From JBBRHQ01 sp963781345 (GTDB lineage Bacteria > Actinomycetota > Thermoleophilia > Solirubrobacterales > 70-9), in NCBI GenBank assembly GCA_963781345.1, contig CAWAFQ010000013.1, positions 248,001 through 312,000 of the forward strand: a DNA stretch of 64,000 bases. The letters are read 5' to 3'. Numbering within the stretch: the stretch's first letter is position 1; each line of letters starts with the position of its first letter. The notes under the pieces are model-generated. The model was not told where the DNA came from and ran no database searches. It worked only from the letters and a program-made list of their open reading frames with translations. The position numbers and the translations under genes were made by a program. This document shows positions 16,117 to 23,639 of this stretch, piece by piece.

Positions 16117-17361
16117 ATGGTGGCCGGGAGAGCTTTGAACGATCGAAACGGCACGAAGCACGACCTGCCCGAGGCTGCCGTCTGCTACGAGCTGCTCGAG
16201 CAGATGACCCTGATCCGGCGTTTTGAGGAGGAGGCCGGACGGCAGTACCAGAAGGCCAAGGCCGGCGGTTTCCTTCATCTGGCGATCGGCGAGGAGGCGA
16301 CAATCGTCGGCACCACGTCGGTGATGCGCGACGAGGATTACCTGATCGGGACCTACCGCACCCACGGGCACGCTATTGCCCGGGGAACCCATCCGAACCG
16401 AGTCATGGCCGAGCTCTTCGGCCGCGTCGACGGGACCAGCGGTGGCCGCGGCGGCTCGATGCACATCTTCGACCTCGAGAGCCGCTTCATGGGCGGCTAC
16501 GGGATCGTCGGTGGCAACCTCCCACTCGCCGCCGGCCTCGGGCTCGCCGCCGACTACCGCGGAGAGGATGCAGTCACGGTCTGCATGTTCGGCGATGGCG
16601 CCTCGAACACCGGCAACTTCGGCGAGACGATGAACCTGGCCGCCCTCTGGAGACTGCCGGTCGTGTTCCTCGTCGAGAACAACCTTTACGGGATGGGAAC
16701 CTCGATCGAGCGCCACTCGGCCCAGACCGACCTCTCGAAGAAGGCGGAGGGCTACGGCGTCCCCGGCGAGCGCCTCGACGGGATGGATGTGCTTGCCGTC
16801 CGCGAGGGCGTCGCCGAGCACATCCGGATCGCCCGCGAGGATCGCCGCCCGACCCTGGTCGAAGCATTCACCTACCGCTACCGCGGCCACTCCGCCGCCG
16901 ACCCCGAGGTCTACCGCGAGAAGGCGGAGGTCGAGGAGTGGCAGAGCAAGGACCCGATCGAGACCTTCGCGCGGCGCTGCATCGAGGCCGGGCTGATCGA
17001 GGAGACCGACGTCGCCGAGATCCGCGAGCGGGCCGAGGATACGGTGCTGGCGGCGGTCGAGTTCGCCGATCGCTCCCCGGAGCCGGAGCTCGACACCCTC
17101 TACGAGAACCTCTACGTGGTCGGCGACACGCTCGGCTGGTACGCCGTCGACGAGCGCAGCCCGCACCCGCACCGCGGTGAGCATGAGGCCGACGCTCCCT
17201 CAACCGCGAAGGAGCTCGCCGAGGCCGGCGCCGCCTACGCCGGCCCGCCGGACGGCCCCCGGCCGAACCCTGCGATCGAGGGCGATATCGAGGACGGGGG
17301 CGACCCCCTGGTCTCCCCGGAGGCGAGCGACGTCTCGCTTGACGAGGAGAGCTACCGGTGA
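16117..17361 (+). CDS. pdhA: Pyruvate dehydrogenase E1, alpha subunit
   Basis: A 414-residue thiamine-diphosphate enzyme subunit. The cofactor motif GDGASNTGNFGETMNLAALW...VENN (about residues 160-190) and the phosphorylation-loop-like YRYRGHSAADPEVYR are present. It decarboxylates pyruvate (or a related 2-oxo acid) and passes the acetyl group to E2. A TTG at 16135, behind GGGAGAG, is an alternative start giving NDRNGTKHD. Residues after about 330 form an acidic tail unusual for the family. The stop overlaps pdhB as GTGA. Confidence 0.92.
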   Translation: MVAGRALNDRNGTKHDLPEAAVCYELLEQMTLIRRFEEEAGRQYQKAKAGGFLHLAIGEEATIVGTTSVMRDEDYLIGTYRTHGHAIARGTHPNRVMAELFGRVDGTSGGRGGSMHIFDLESRFMGGYGIVGGNLPLAAGLGLAADYRGEDAVTVCMFGDGASNTGNFGETMNLAALWRLPVVFLVENNLYGMGTSIERHSAQTDLSKKAEGYGVPGERLDGMDVLAVREGVAEHIRIAREDRRPTLVEAFTYRYRGHSAADPEVYREKAEVEEWQSKDPIETFARRCIEAGLIEETDVAEIRERAEDTVLAAVEFADRSPEPELDTLYENLYVVGDTLGWYAVDERSPHPHRGEHEADAPSTAKELAEAGAAYAGPPDGPRPNPAIEGDIEDGGDPLVSPEASDVSLDEESYR

Positions 17362-18347
17362 GCCAGATCCGCATGCGCGAGGCGCTTCGAGACGCGATGG
17401 CCGAGGAGATGCGCCGCGACGAGGCGGTCTTCGTCATGGGCGAGGACGTCGGCGTCTTCCAGGGTGCCTTCAAGGTGACCGAGGGCCTGCTCGACGAGTT
17501 CGGCGAGCGTCGCGTCCGCGACACGCCGATCTCCGAGAACACGATGGTCGGGCTCGGCGTCGGGGCGGCGATGGCGGGTCTGCGGCCGATCGTCGAGCTG
17601 ATGACGGTCAACTTCGCCCTCTTGGCCTTCGACATGATCATCAACCACGCCGCCTCGATCCCCTACATGTTCAACGGTCAGGTGAGGGTGCCGATGGTGA
17701 TCCGGATGCCCGGGGGGGGCGGCCACCAGCTCGGCCCCACCCACTCGCACAGCTTCGAGGCGATGTTCCTCCAGATCCCCGGGCTGCTGGTCGCCTGCCC
17801 CTCCACCCCTGCGGACGGCAAGGCGCTGCTGAAGGCGGCGATCCGCGACGACAACCCGGTCGTCTTCATCGAGCACGAGACCCTCTACGGTGCCCGCGGC
17901 GAGGTGCCCGACGAAGGTGAGCACCTTCTGCGCTTCGGCGAGGCCGCCGTCCGCCGGGAGGGGTCCGACGTCACCGTTGTCGGCATCCTCAAGATGGCTC
18001 TCGTCGCCGAGCGGGCGGCGAAGCAGCTCTCGAACGAGCACGGCGTCGAGGCCGAGGTGATCGACCCCCGCACCCTGCGCCCGCTCGACCTCGACACGAT
18101 CCTCGCCTCGGTGCGAAAGACCAACAGGGCGGTGATAGTCGAGGAGGGCTGGCCCCACGGGGGTGTCGGCGCCAACCTGGCGGCGCTGATCACCGAGCAG
18201 GCGTTCGACCACCTTGACGCGCCGGTGCAGCGGATCACGGGCGCCGACGTGCCGATGCCCTACTCGAGGCGGCTCGAGCAGGCTGCGATCCCACACGAGG
18301 AGCACGTGGTCAGCGCGGCGCTGGCGGCGCTGGAGGGTTCGAGGTGA
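17358..18347 (+). CDS. pdhB: Pyruvate dehydrogenase E1, beta subunit
   Basis: A 329-residue partner of the alpha subunit. Family features are MGEDVGVFQGAFKVTEGLLDEFG at the N-terminus, RVRDTPISENTMVGLGVGAAMAGLRPIVELM, and the C-terminal transketolase domain with VEEGWPHGGVG and RITGADVPMPY. Both ends overlap their neighbours by four bases (GTGA), which indicates a coupled E1 alpha-E1 beta-E2 operon. The YxxxLE-type C-terminus and PMPYS point to the pyruvate or branched-chain type; pyruvate is preferred here because lipB/lipA and E3 are adjacent. Confidence 0.93.
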   Translation: MSQIRMREALRDAMAEEMRRDEAVFVMGEDVGVFQGAFKVTEGLLDEFGERRVRDTPISENTMVGLGVGAAMAGLRPIVELMTVNFALLAFDMIINHAASIPYMFNGQVRVPMVIRMPGGGGHQLGPTHSHSFEAMFLQIPGLLVACPSTPADGKALLKAAIRDDNPVVFIEHETLYGARGEVPDEGEHLLRFGEAAVRREGSDVTVVGILKMALVAERAAKQLSNEHGVEAEVIDPRTLRPLDLDTILASVRKTNRAVIVEEGWPHGGVGANLAALITEQAFDHLDAPVQRITGADVPMPYSRRLEQAAIPHEEHVVSAALAALEGSR

Positions 18348-19621
18348 GCGCGGACATCGTCATGCCCCGCCTCTCGGACTCGATGGAGGAGGGCACGATC
18401 CTGACCTGGATCAAGTCGGTCGGCGACGATGTCGCCGTCGGCGAGGAGCTGGTCGAGATCGAGACCGACAAGGCGAACATGGTCTATGAGTCCGACGCAG
18501 CCGGGACGCTGATCGAGATCGTCGCCGGTGAGGGCGAGACGTTGCCGATCGGCGAGGTGATCGCGCGGGTCGGGGAGGCGAGCGAAACCTCAGCGGGTAA
18601 CGGTGCGGGTGAGGCCAGGGCCGGCACCCCCGCGCCGAAAGCACAGTCTTCCGTCGCGGCGGCGCCGGCCCCGCCCACTCCAGCCACACCGCCACCCGCT
18701 GAGGCGGAAGGCCCAGCCGCACCGTCAGGCCCGGGCGGAGGGGATAGTCGGGTCAAGGCCTCGCCGCTCGCGCGCCGGATCGCGGCCGAGAGGGGGCTCG
18801 ACCTGGCCGCGCTCGAGGGCTCGGGCCCGGGTGGGCGGATCATCAAAGCCGATGTCGAGCGGGCGCAGCCGGGGCGCGCCGCAGGGGCACCGCCGCCTGC
18901 GGCGGCGCCCGAATCTCCAGAGACCGCCAAGGGACAGACCACCTATGTGGAGCTGAGCAAGCTGCAGTCGACGGTGGCGCGGCGGATGGCGGAGTCGAAG
19001 GCGACCGCCCCCCACTTCTACCTCGACGCCGAGATTGACATGAGCCGCTGCGTCTCCGGGCGGGCTGAGATCAAGGCCTCGGCGTCCGAGGGCGACGTCA
19101 TCCCCTCCTTCAACGACATGATCGTCAAGGCCGCCGCCCTCGCATTGCGCGAGTTCCCGCGCGCCAACGGCGCCTACCGCGACGGGCGCTTCGAGCTCTA
19201 TTCGCGGATCAACGTCGGCGTCGCGGTCGCCGGCCAGGACGCTCTTGTGGTGCCGACCATCTTCGACGCTGACACCAAGGGGCTTCGCCAGATCGCCACC
19301 GACACCCGCGCCCTTGCGCAGCGGGTCCGCGACGGGCAGATCACCCCACCCGAGCTCTCCGGCGGCACCTTCACCGTCTCCAACCTCGGGATGTTCGGGA
19401 TTCAGAGCTTCTCGGCGGTGATCAACACGCCGCAGGCGGGGATCCTCGCGGTCGGGGCGATCTCCGAGCGACCGGTGGTTCGCGACGGCGAGATAACCAC
19501 GGCACACCTGATGTCGGTCACTCTCGCCTGCGATCACCGCATCCTCTACGGAGCCGACGGGGCGATGTTCCTCGCCCGCATCCGAGCCCTGCTCGAGGAG
19601 CCGGTCTCCCTTGCACTCTGA
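18344..19621 (+). CDS. pdhC: Dihydrolipoamide acetyltransferase (E2)
   Basis: A 425-residue protein with one lipoyl domain (lipoyl lysine in VEIETDKANMVYESDAAG, about residue 44), an Ala/Pro-rich linker (about 85-130), a peripheral subunit-binding domain (VKASPLARRIAAERGLDLAAL, about 135-170) and the catalytic domain from about 200. The catalytic motif reads DHRILYGADGA: the His is kept but the usual Asp of HxxxDG is Tyr. To my knowledge that variant is common in cyanobacterial and plastid E2 proteins. It is the substrate for lipoylation by LipB/LipA encoded downstream. Confidence 0.94.
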   Translation: MSADIVMPRLSDSMEEGTILTWIKSVGDDVAVGEELVEIETDKANMVYESDAAGTLIEIVAGEGETLPIGEVIARVGEASETSAGNGAGEARAGTPAPKAQSSVAAAPAPPTPATPPPAEAEGPAAPSGPGGGDSRVKASPLARRIAAERGLDLAALEGSGPGGRIIKADVERAQPGRAAGAPPPAAAPESPETAKGQTTYVELSKLQSTVARRMAESKATAPHFYLDAEIDMSRCVSGRAEIKASASEGDVIPSFNDMIVKAAALALREFPRANGAYRDGRFELYSRINVGVAVAGQDALVVPTIFDADTKGLRQIATDTRALAQRVRDGQITPPELSGGTFTVSNLGMFGIQSFSAVINTPQAGILAVGAISERPVVRDGEITTAHLMSVTLACDHRILYGADGAMFLARIRALLEEPVSLAL

Positions 19622-19664
19622 GGCGGACGCCGCGCCAGGATCCCCCTCGGATCATCCGAGCCCG

Positions 19665-20063
19665 ATGGTTACGGGCAGCCGCCGCACCCGGCGAAGCGCC
19701 TGGGTGGCCGGCAGCTCCACCACCCGGCGAAGCGCCTGGGTGGCCGGGAGCGTCGTGACCAGGGACAGCGTCGCGGTCGCCGGCAGCGCCGCTACGGCGC
19801 TGAGCGCGGCGGTTGCGGGCAGTGCCGGGACCCTGCTCAGCGTCGCGGTTGCGGGCTCGGCGGCCACGGCTCTCGGCGCCAGTGTCGCCGGGTCCGCGCT
19901 CACCCTGGCCTGCCTTCGCTGTCGAGGTTGCGTCGGGTGCGTCGGCTGTGTCGATTGCATCGACTGCGTCGGGTGCGTCGGCTGCGTCGGCCTGCGCGGC
20001 GAGGTCGGCCGGATCGGTGCTCGCAGGGGCCGACGCCGCCGGCGTGCCAGGAGCCGGCGATGA
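19665..20063 (+). CDS. Repetitive protein with 12-residue repeats and a CxxC ladder
   Basis: A 132-residue ORF from ATG 19665 (weak ribosome-binding site; the frame is open from inside pdhC). Six 12-residue repeats of the form G-S-x-x-T-x-x-S-x-x-V-A (residues about 4-75) run into a ladder in which nine cysteines sit exactly three residues apart. A basic Arg-rich tail follows. The three-residue periodicity suggests a beta-solenoid or metal-binding fold. Its TGA overlaps the lipB ATG as ATGA, a good sign that it is translated. I do not recognise a function. The low-complexity DNA means a non-coding origin cannot be excluded. Confidence 0.55.
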   Translation: MVTGSRRTRRSAWVAGSSTTRRSAWVAGSVVTRDSVAVAGSAATALSAAVAGSAGTLLSVAVAGSAATALGASVAGSALTLACLRCRGCVGCVGCVDCIDCVGCVGCVGLRGEVGRIGARRGRRRRRARSRR

Positions 20064-20905
20064 GCGACCCGCTCTGGGTCGTCGATTGTGGCCTCGTTCC
20101 CTACGACGATGCCCTCGATGCCCAGCGACTGATCGGCGCCGCCCGAAAGCGTGGGGAGATCCCGGACACCGTTCTGCTGCTCGAGCACCTCCCGGTCTAC
20201 ACCCGCGGGCGCCGCAGCGATCCCGCGGAGTTGCCGATGGGGGTGCAGTGGTATGAGGCGCAGGGGATCGAGGTCCGCGACACCGACCGCGGCGGTCGCG
20301 TCACCTACCACGGGCCGGGACAGCTGGTCGCATACCCGATCGTGGAATTACTGCCCGCCGCCTCCTCCGCTTCGCGTCCGGGGGCGGCGGGGTCCGCGTC
20401 ACCTCCCGCTTCGCGTCCGGGGGCGGCGGGGTCCGCGTCACCTCCCGCTTCGCGTCCGGGGGCGAGGGGGCGAGGCTTCGATGTCGTCGGCTTCGTCAGG
20501 CTGCTCGAGCGGGTGATGGTCGGGGCGCTCGCCGACTGGGGCATCGAGGCGGGGACGATCGACGGGCTCACCGGCGTCTGGACGCCGGCGCGGCGGAAGA
20601 TCGGCTCGATCGGGATTCACGTCAGCCGGGGCGTCACGACACACGGCCTGGCCGTCAACGTCAACAACGACCTGCAGCCGTTCGAGTGGATCGTGCCGTG
20701 CGGGATCGACGACTGCCGCATGACCTCCGTCGGCCGCGAGCTCGGCGCCGAACAGGATCTCGCCCGCTTCTCCGGGACTCTCTGCGAACATCTCGGCACG
20801 GAGCTCGCCCGCGGGGTCAAGCGGGTCGGCGCCGAGGAGCTGGCCGCACGGATCGCCGGCCTCGGAGCGCTGACCCGGGGCGCGGCAACCGGGGCGCTAC
20901 CGTAG
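20060..20905 (+). CDS. lipB: Octanoyl-ACP:protein octanoyltransferase
   Basis: A 281-residue LipB from ATG 20060 (AGGAG upstream). Conserved parts are LLLEHLPVYTRGRRSD, GGRVTYHGPGQLVAYPI, and RKIGSIGIHVSRGVTTHGLAVNV (catalytic lysine in the RKIGSIG stretch), plus VPCGIDDCRMTSV (catalytic cysteine). It moves octanoate from ACP to the lipoyl domains of E2. An insertion of about 35 residues made of 13-residue repeats (ASRPGAAGSASPP) separates the GHGPGQ region from GFDVVGFVRLLE, making it longer than the usual 210-230 residues. It is followed by lipA after six bases. Confidence 0.93.
   Translation: MSDPLWVVDCGLVPYDDALDAQRLIGAARKRGEIPDTVLLLEHLPVYTRGRRSDPAELPMGVQWYEAQGIEVRDTDRGGRVTYHGPGQLVAYPIVELLPAASSASRPGAAGSASPPASRPGAAGSASPPASRPGARGRGFDVVGFVRLLERVMVGALADWGIEAGTIDGLTGVWTPARRKIGSIGIHVSRGVTTHGLAVNVNNDLQPFEWIVPCGIDDCRMTSVGRELGAEQDLARFSGTLCEHLGTELARGVKRVGAEELAARIAGLGALTRGAATGALP
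20369..20465 (+). repeat. 39-bp tandem repeat inside lipB
   Basis: The 39-base unit beginning GCTTCGCGTCCGGGGGCGGC is repeated at 20369-20407 and 20408-20446, with a partial third copy to about 20465. It is in frame, so it adds 13-residue repeats to LipB without breaking it. Confidence 0.85.
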
Positions 20906-20911
20906 GCGCAG

Positions 20912-21874
20912 ATGGCCGACGCCGACGTCAGCGAACGCGTTCACGTAACCCGCTCACGGGCAAACCCCGGGGGGACAGAGGTCTCCGCGGAGGGCCTGGT
21001 CGGCTTCCGCCACCGCAAGCCTCCCTGGCTGAAGGTCCCCGCGCCGGGTGGCCCGACGTATCGGCGGCTGAAGTCGATGATCCGAGAGGAGGGCCTGCAC
21101 ACCGTCTGCGAGGAGGCCAACTGCCCCAACGTGGGCGAGTGCTGGGAGCGTGGGACGGCGACCTTCATGATTCTCGGCGATGTCTGCACCCGGCGCTGCG
21201 GGTTCTGCAACGTGCAGACGGGCAGGCCGACCTTCAGCGATCCGCTCGAGCCCCTGCGCGTCGCCACCCAGGTGAAGCGGATGGGCCTGCGCCACGCGGT
21301 GGTCACCTCCGTCGACCGCGACGACCTCCCCGACTACGGCGCCGGCGCCTTCGTCGGGGTGATCCGCTCGATCCGGATGATGGCGCCCGGCTGCAGGATC
21401 GAGGTCCTCACTCCCGATTTCCGCGGCCAGGAGATGCCGCTGGCGAAGGTCATCAACGAGCGCCCCGACGTCTTCAACCACAACGTCGAGACCGTGCCGC
21501 GGCTCTACCCCAAGGCCCGCCGGGGGTCGAGGTTCCTGCGCTCGGCCAGGGTGCTGCGGATGGCGAAGGAGATGGGCGGTCCCGACGTGATCACCAAGTC
21601 CGGCCTCATGGTCGGACTCGGTGAGGAGTTCGATGAGATGGTCGAGACCCTCGGAATCCTGCGGGAGCACCGGGTCCAGGTGCTGACCGTCGGCCAGTAC
21701 CTGCGCCCGACCGAGAATCACCTGCCGGTGGTCCGCTACTGGCAGCCGGAGGAGTTCGAGGAACTGGAGCGCGCCGCCTACGAGATCGGGTTCGAGTCGG
21801 TCGCCGCCGGCCCGCTGGTCCGCTCCAGCTACCACGCCGACGAGCAGGTCCCCGACCGCGCCCTCGCCGGCTAG
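20912..21874 (+). CDS. lipA: Lipoyl synthase
   Basis: A 320-residue radical SAM enzyme. The auxiliary cluster ligands are in CEEANCPNVGEC and the radical SAM cluster in GDVCTRRCGFCNVQ (C-x3-C-x2-C). LMVGLGEEFDEM, VGQYLRPTENHLPV and the late SSYHADE serine ligand region complete the family pattern. It inserts two sulfur atoms into the octanoyl group placed by LipB. ATG 20912 follows the lipB stop closely, and both serve the pdh operon upstream. Confidence 0.96.
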   Translation: MADADVSERVHVTRSRANPGGTEVSAEGLVGFRHRKPPWLKVPAPGGPTYRRLKSMIREEGLHTVCEEANCPNVGECWERGTATFMILGDVCTRRCGFCNVQTGRPTFSDPLEPLRVATQVKRMGLRHAVVTSVDRDDLPDYGAGAFVGVIRSIRMMAPGCRIEVLTPDFRGQEMPLAKVINERPDVFNHNVETVPRLYPKARRGSRFLRSARVLRMAKEMGGPDVITKSGLMVGLGEEFDEMVETLGILREHRVQVLTVGQYLRPTENHLPVVRYWQPEEFEELERAAYEIGFESVAAGPLVRSSYHADEQVPDRALAG

Positions 21875-21923
21875 CTCGTCCTATTCCGAAGATGTGGCGA
21901 CAGGTGCTCTGGCCGGCCCTCGC

Positions 21924-21981
21924 CGCCGAAGCTTGCGTGACTTCAGGGCCCATAGCCCCCGAACTCACGCAACGTTCGGCG
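21924..21981. repeat. Interspersed palindrome, copy 2
   Basis: Inverted repeat with arms CGCCGAAGCTTGCGTGA and TCACGCAACGTTCGGCG (two mismatches). Read on the - strand its 40-base core matches the element at 10293-10344 at about 34 of 40 positions, sharing TTGCGTGA, GGGGCTATGG and CACGCAA. It follows lipA and faces the end of the pqqD-like gene. Confidence 0.75.
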
Positions 21982-22069
21982 GTGCAGCTTTGCTTTCCGT
22001 CCGAGGTGTCGTGGGGCACTTTGAGTCAGTCCGGCGCTAGCTCTCCTGCCGACGGACGGACGGCCCCGT

Positions 22070-22366
22070 CTACTCGCCGATATCGAGGAGCAGGCCGCGA
22101 CTCGCCAGCTCGGATAGCACCGCCAGCGTGTCACCCAGCGCCCGCTCGTCATCGATGCCGAAGCGCTCGGCAAGGGCGGTGGCCAGATCGCTGACCCGGG
22201 CGGGCTCCTGGAGCTGCTCCCACAGCCACGCGGCTGACGGGTTCAGGCGCAGCGCCGTGCCCGTCTCGGTGTCGAGCAGCACCGTCTCGTCCGGCAGGTC
22301 TCCGTGAACGGCGCGCTCGGCCCGGGCGACCGTCGTGTCCGGCCTGATGGTGGGATGCGCGGTGAT
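22070..22366 (-). CDS. PqqD-like RiPP recognition element protein
   Basis: A PqqD-fold protein: DETVLLDTETGTALRLNPSAAWLWEQL, then VSDLATALAERFG and a final helix ending GLLLDIGE. The only ATG/GTG/TTG in the conserved region is GTG 22282, which would cut off the first PqqD strand. The frame stays open upstream and encodes PqqD-like IRPDTTVARAERAVHGDLPDETV. The best-placed start is ATC at 22366, six bases after a TAGGCT box, giving 98 residues, a normal PqqD length. Such domains bind the leader of a precursor peptide and present it to the modifying enzyme. It is divergent from the kinase-like gene. Confidence 0.75.
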   Translation of the reverse strand: MTAHPTIRPDTTVARAERAVHGDLPDETVLLDTETGTALRLNPSAAWLWEQLQEPARVSDLATALAERFGIDDERALGDTLAVLSELASRGLLLDIGE

Positions 22367-22371
22367 ACGCG

Positions 22372-22378
22372 TAGCCTA
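22372..22378. promoter_or_regulatory. Shared divergent -10 element TAGCCTA
   Basis: GTAGCCTAC is palindromic enough to give TAGCCT on the + strand (seven bases before the kinase-like GTG at 22385) and TAGGCT on the - strand (six bases before ATC 22366 of the pqqD-like gene). The two -10 boxes therefore occupy the same bases, so firing in the two directions should be mutually exclusive. Confidence 0.5.
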
Positions 22379-22384
22379 CGCCCG

Positions 22385-23251
22385 GTGGGGAGCCTTTACG
22401 GTTACGAAGTCATCTCCGAGCTGCCGCTGGGCCGGCTCAACCGAGCTCGAGGCGCGAGGGGGACGATCAACGTCCGCAGGGTTGCTGCGGATATCGAGGA
22501 TCAACCCGGGCGGCTGACCGGCTATCTCGAGACTCCCGGCGCCGGCGGCTGGTTCGCCCAGGCTGAGACCGTCGACGGATGCCTGCTGAGCTGTTCGCGA
22601 AGCGGCGCCTTCTATCTCGATCCGGAGGCAATGCGAATCGACGTGGCGCCGCGGACAGACGGCGAGGAGTTCGAGCACAGGCTCGCCACAGCCGCCTTCT
22701 GCACGCTGCTTGCGATGCGCGGGGACCTGGTTCTCCACGCCTCTGCGGTTGAGGCCGGTGCCGGCGCCGTCGCCTTCTGCGGGCCCAGCCACCGCGGCAA
22801 GTCGACCCTGGCCAGGGCCCTGGGCGAGCTCGGGCACCCCGTGCTCGCCGAGGACGGCGCCGTGATCGAGCCCCGGGCCGGCGGACCGATGGTCCTTCCC
22901 GGCGCGCGGGGGGTGCGGGTCCGGCGCAGCGAGAGCGGCTCGACACTGACCGAGCTCGCTCCCGACCCCGGCCCGCGGGAGCCGGGCCCCTCCCCCCTCG
23001 CCGCGCTCGTCGTCCTCGGCGAGCGCGGCGAGTCACTGAAGGCGGAGTGGCTCGATCGCGCGACGGCGCTCGCGCTGCTGACCTCGAATCTCACCCACAC
23101 GGGTGGTCGCGACTCCCTCAGTCGGGCATTCGCATCGCTGGCTCAGGTCCTGCACACGGTTCCGGTCCTGAGAGCGAGCCTGCCCGACGATCTCGCCGCG
23201 CTGCCCGGCTCTGCGCAGGAGGTTCTGCGCATCGCGTCCTCGCCGCGATAG
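22385..23251 (+). CDS. HPr-kinase-like protein of the RiPP locus
   Basis: A 288-residue protein from GTG 22385 (leaderless-type box TAGCCT upstream; the frame is open 27 codons further). The C-terminal half resembles the HPr serine kinase fold: GDLVLHASAVEAGAGAVAF, Walker A GPSHRGKST (about residues 135-143), then LARALGELGHPVLAEDGAVIE. There is no HPr substrate or PTS gene nearby. HprK-like kinases occur beside PqqD-like proteins in several RiPP clusters, and some phosphorylate the peptide. The first 100 residues (SLYGYEVISELPLGRL) are typical of those cluster proteins. It is first in a + strand run with the four peptides and the radical SAM gene. Confidence 0.82.
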   Translation: MGSLYGYEVISELPLGRLNRARGARGTINVRRVAADIEDQPGRLTGYLETPGAGGWFAQAETVDGCLLSCSRSGAFYLDPEAMRIDVAPRTDGEEFEHRLATAAFCTLLAMRGDLVLHASAVEAGAGAVAFCGPSHRGKSTLARALGELGHPVLAEDGAVIEPRAGGPMVLPGARGVRVRRSESGSTLTELAPDPGPREPGPSPLAALVVLGERGESLKAEWLDRATALALLTSNLTHTGGRDSLSRAFASLAQVLHTVPVLRASLPDDLAALPGSAQEVLRIASSPR

Positions 23252-23282
23252 AGTGTTGCTTCGAAAGAGGATGGAGACCGGA

Positions 23283-23387
23283 TTGAGTGAGACCAAGACA
23301 CCGTATGAGTCACCCTCGGTCGAGGAGATCGAGGACGAGGGCGGTCCGATCCTGACCAGCCCGGGAGTCAACGCGCTGATTTCCTAG
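23283..23387 (+). CDS. RiPP precursor peptide 1
   Basis: A 34-residue peptide from TTG 23283 (GGAG six bases upstream), aligned with its three neighbours by TPYESPSVEEIEDEGGPILT and ending SPGVNALIS. An ATG at 23271 would add four residues but has its purine-rich site directly abutting. The shared first part is the likely leader; the tail after the conserved Thr is the likely product region. It lies 31 bases after the kinase-like gene. Confidence 0.7.
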   Translation: MSETKTPYESPSVEEIEDEGGPILTSPGVNALIS

Positions 23388-23405
23388 ATCGCCGAGAGGA
23401 TGCAG

Positions 23406-23510
23406 ATGAGACAGACCACCGCTGAGATGCCGTATGAGCCACCGACGGTCGAGGAGATCGACTCGGACGGTGGCCCGATTCTGACCGCGCCCGTTAACTC
23501 GGTCACTTGA
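23406..23510 (+). CDS. RiPP precursor peptide 2
   Basis: A 34-residue peptide from ATG 23406, with GAGAGGA five bases upstream. It contains MPYEPPTVEEIDSDGGPILT and ends APVNSVT. It is closest to peptide 1 in the middle region. Neither Cys, Lys nor Trp is present in the tail. Confidence 0.75.
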   Translation: MRQTTAEMPYEPPTVEEIDSDGGPILTAPVNSVT

Positions 23511-23518
23511 GGAGCGAA

Positions 23519-23617
23519 ATGAGCGATAGCGAGATGCCCTACGAGGCGCCGGCCGTCGAGGAGATCGACACCAACGGCTACCCGATTGTGACCGTGGCCG
23601 GGATGAGCCCGGGCTGA
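23519..23617 (+). CDS. RiPP precursor peptide 3
   Basis: A 32-residue peptide from ATG 23519, with GGAG four bases upstream. It contains MPYEAPAVEEIDTNGYPIVT and ends VAGMSPG. It differs from the others by Tyr in place of the second Gly and by a shorter, Gly-rich tail. Confidence 0.75.
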   Translation: MSDSEMPYEAPAVEEIDTNGYPIVTVAGMSPG

Positions 23618-23639
23618 GCAACGGCGAATAGGAGAATCC

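Noticed and set aside
19652..20311. A 219-codon - strand frame over the repeat region before lipB
   Set aside because: It overlaps lipB in antisense, is low-complexity (Thr/Pro/Gln) and has no coupling to neighbours; the + strand frame has the ATGA overlap with lipB.
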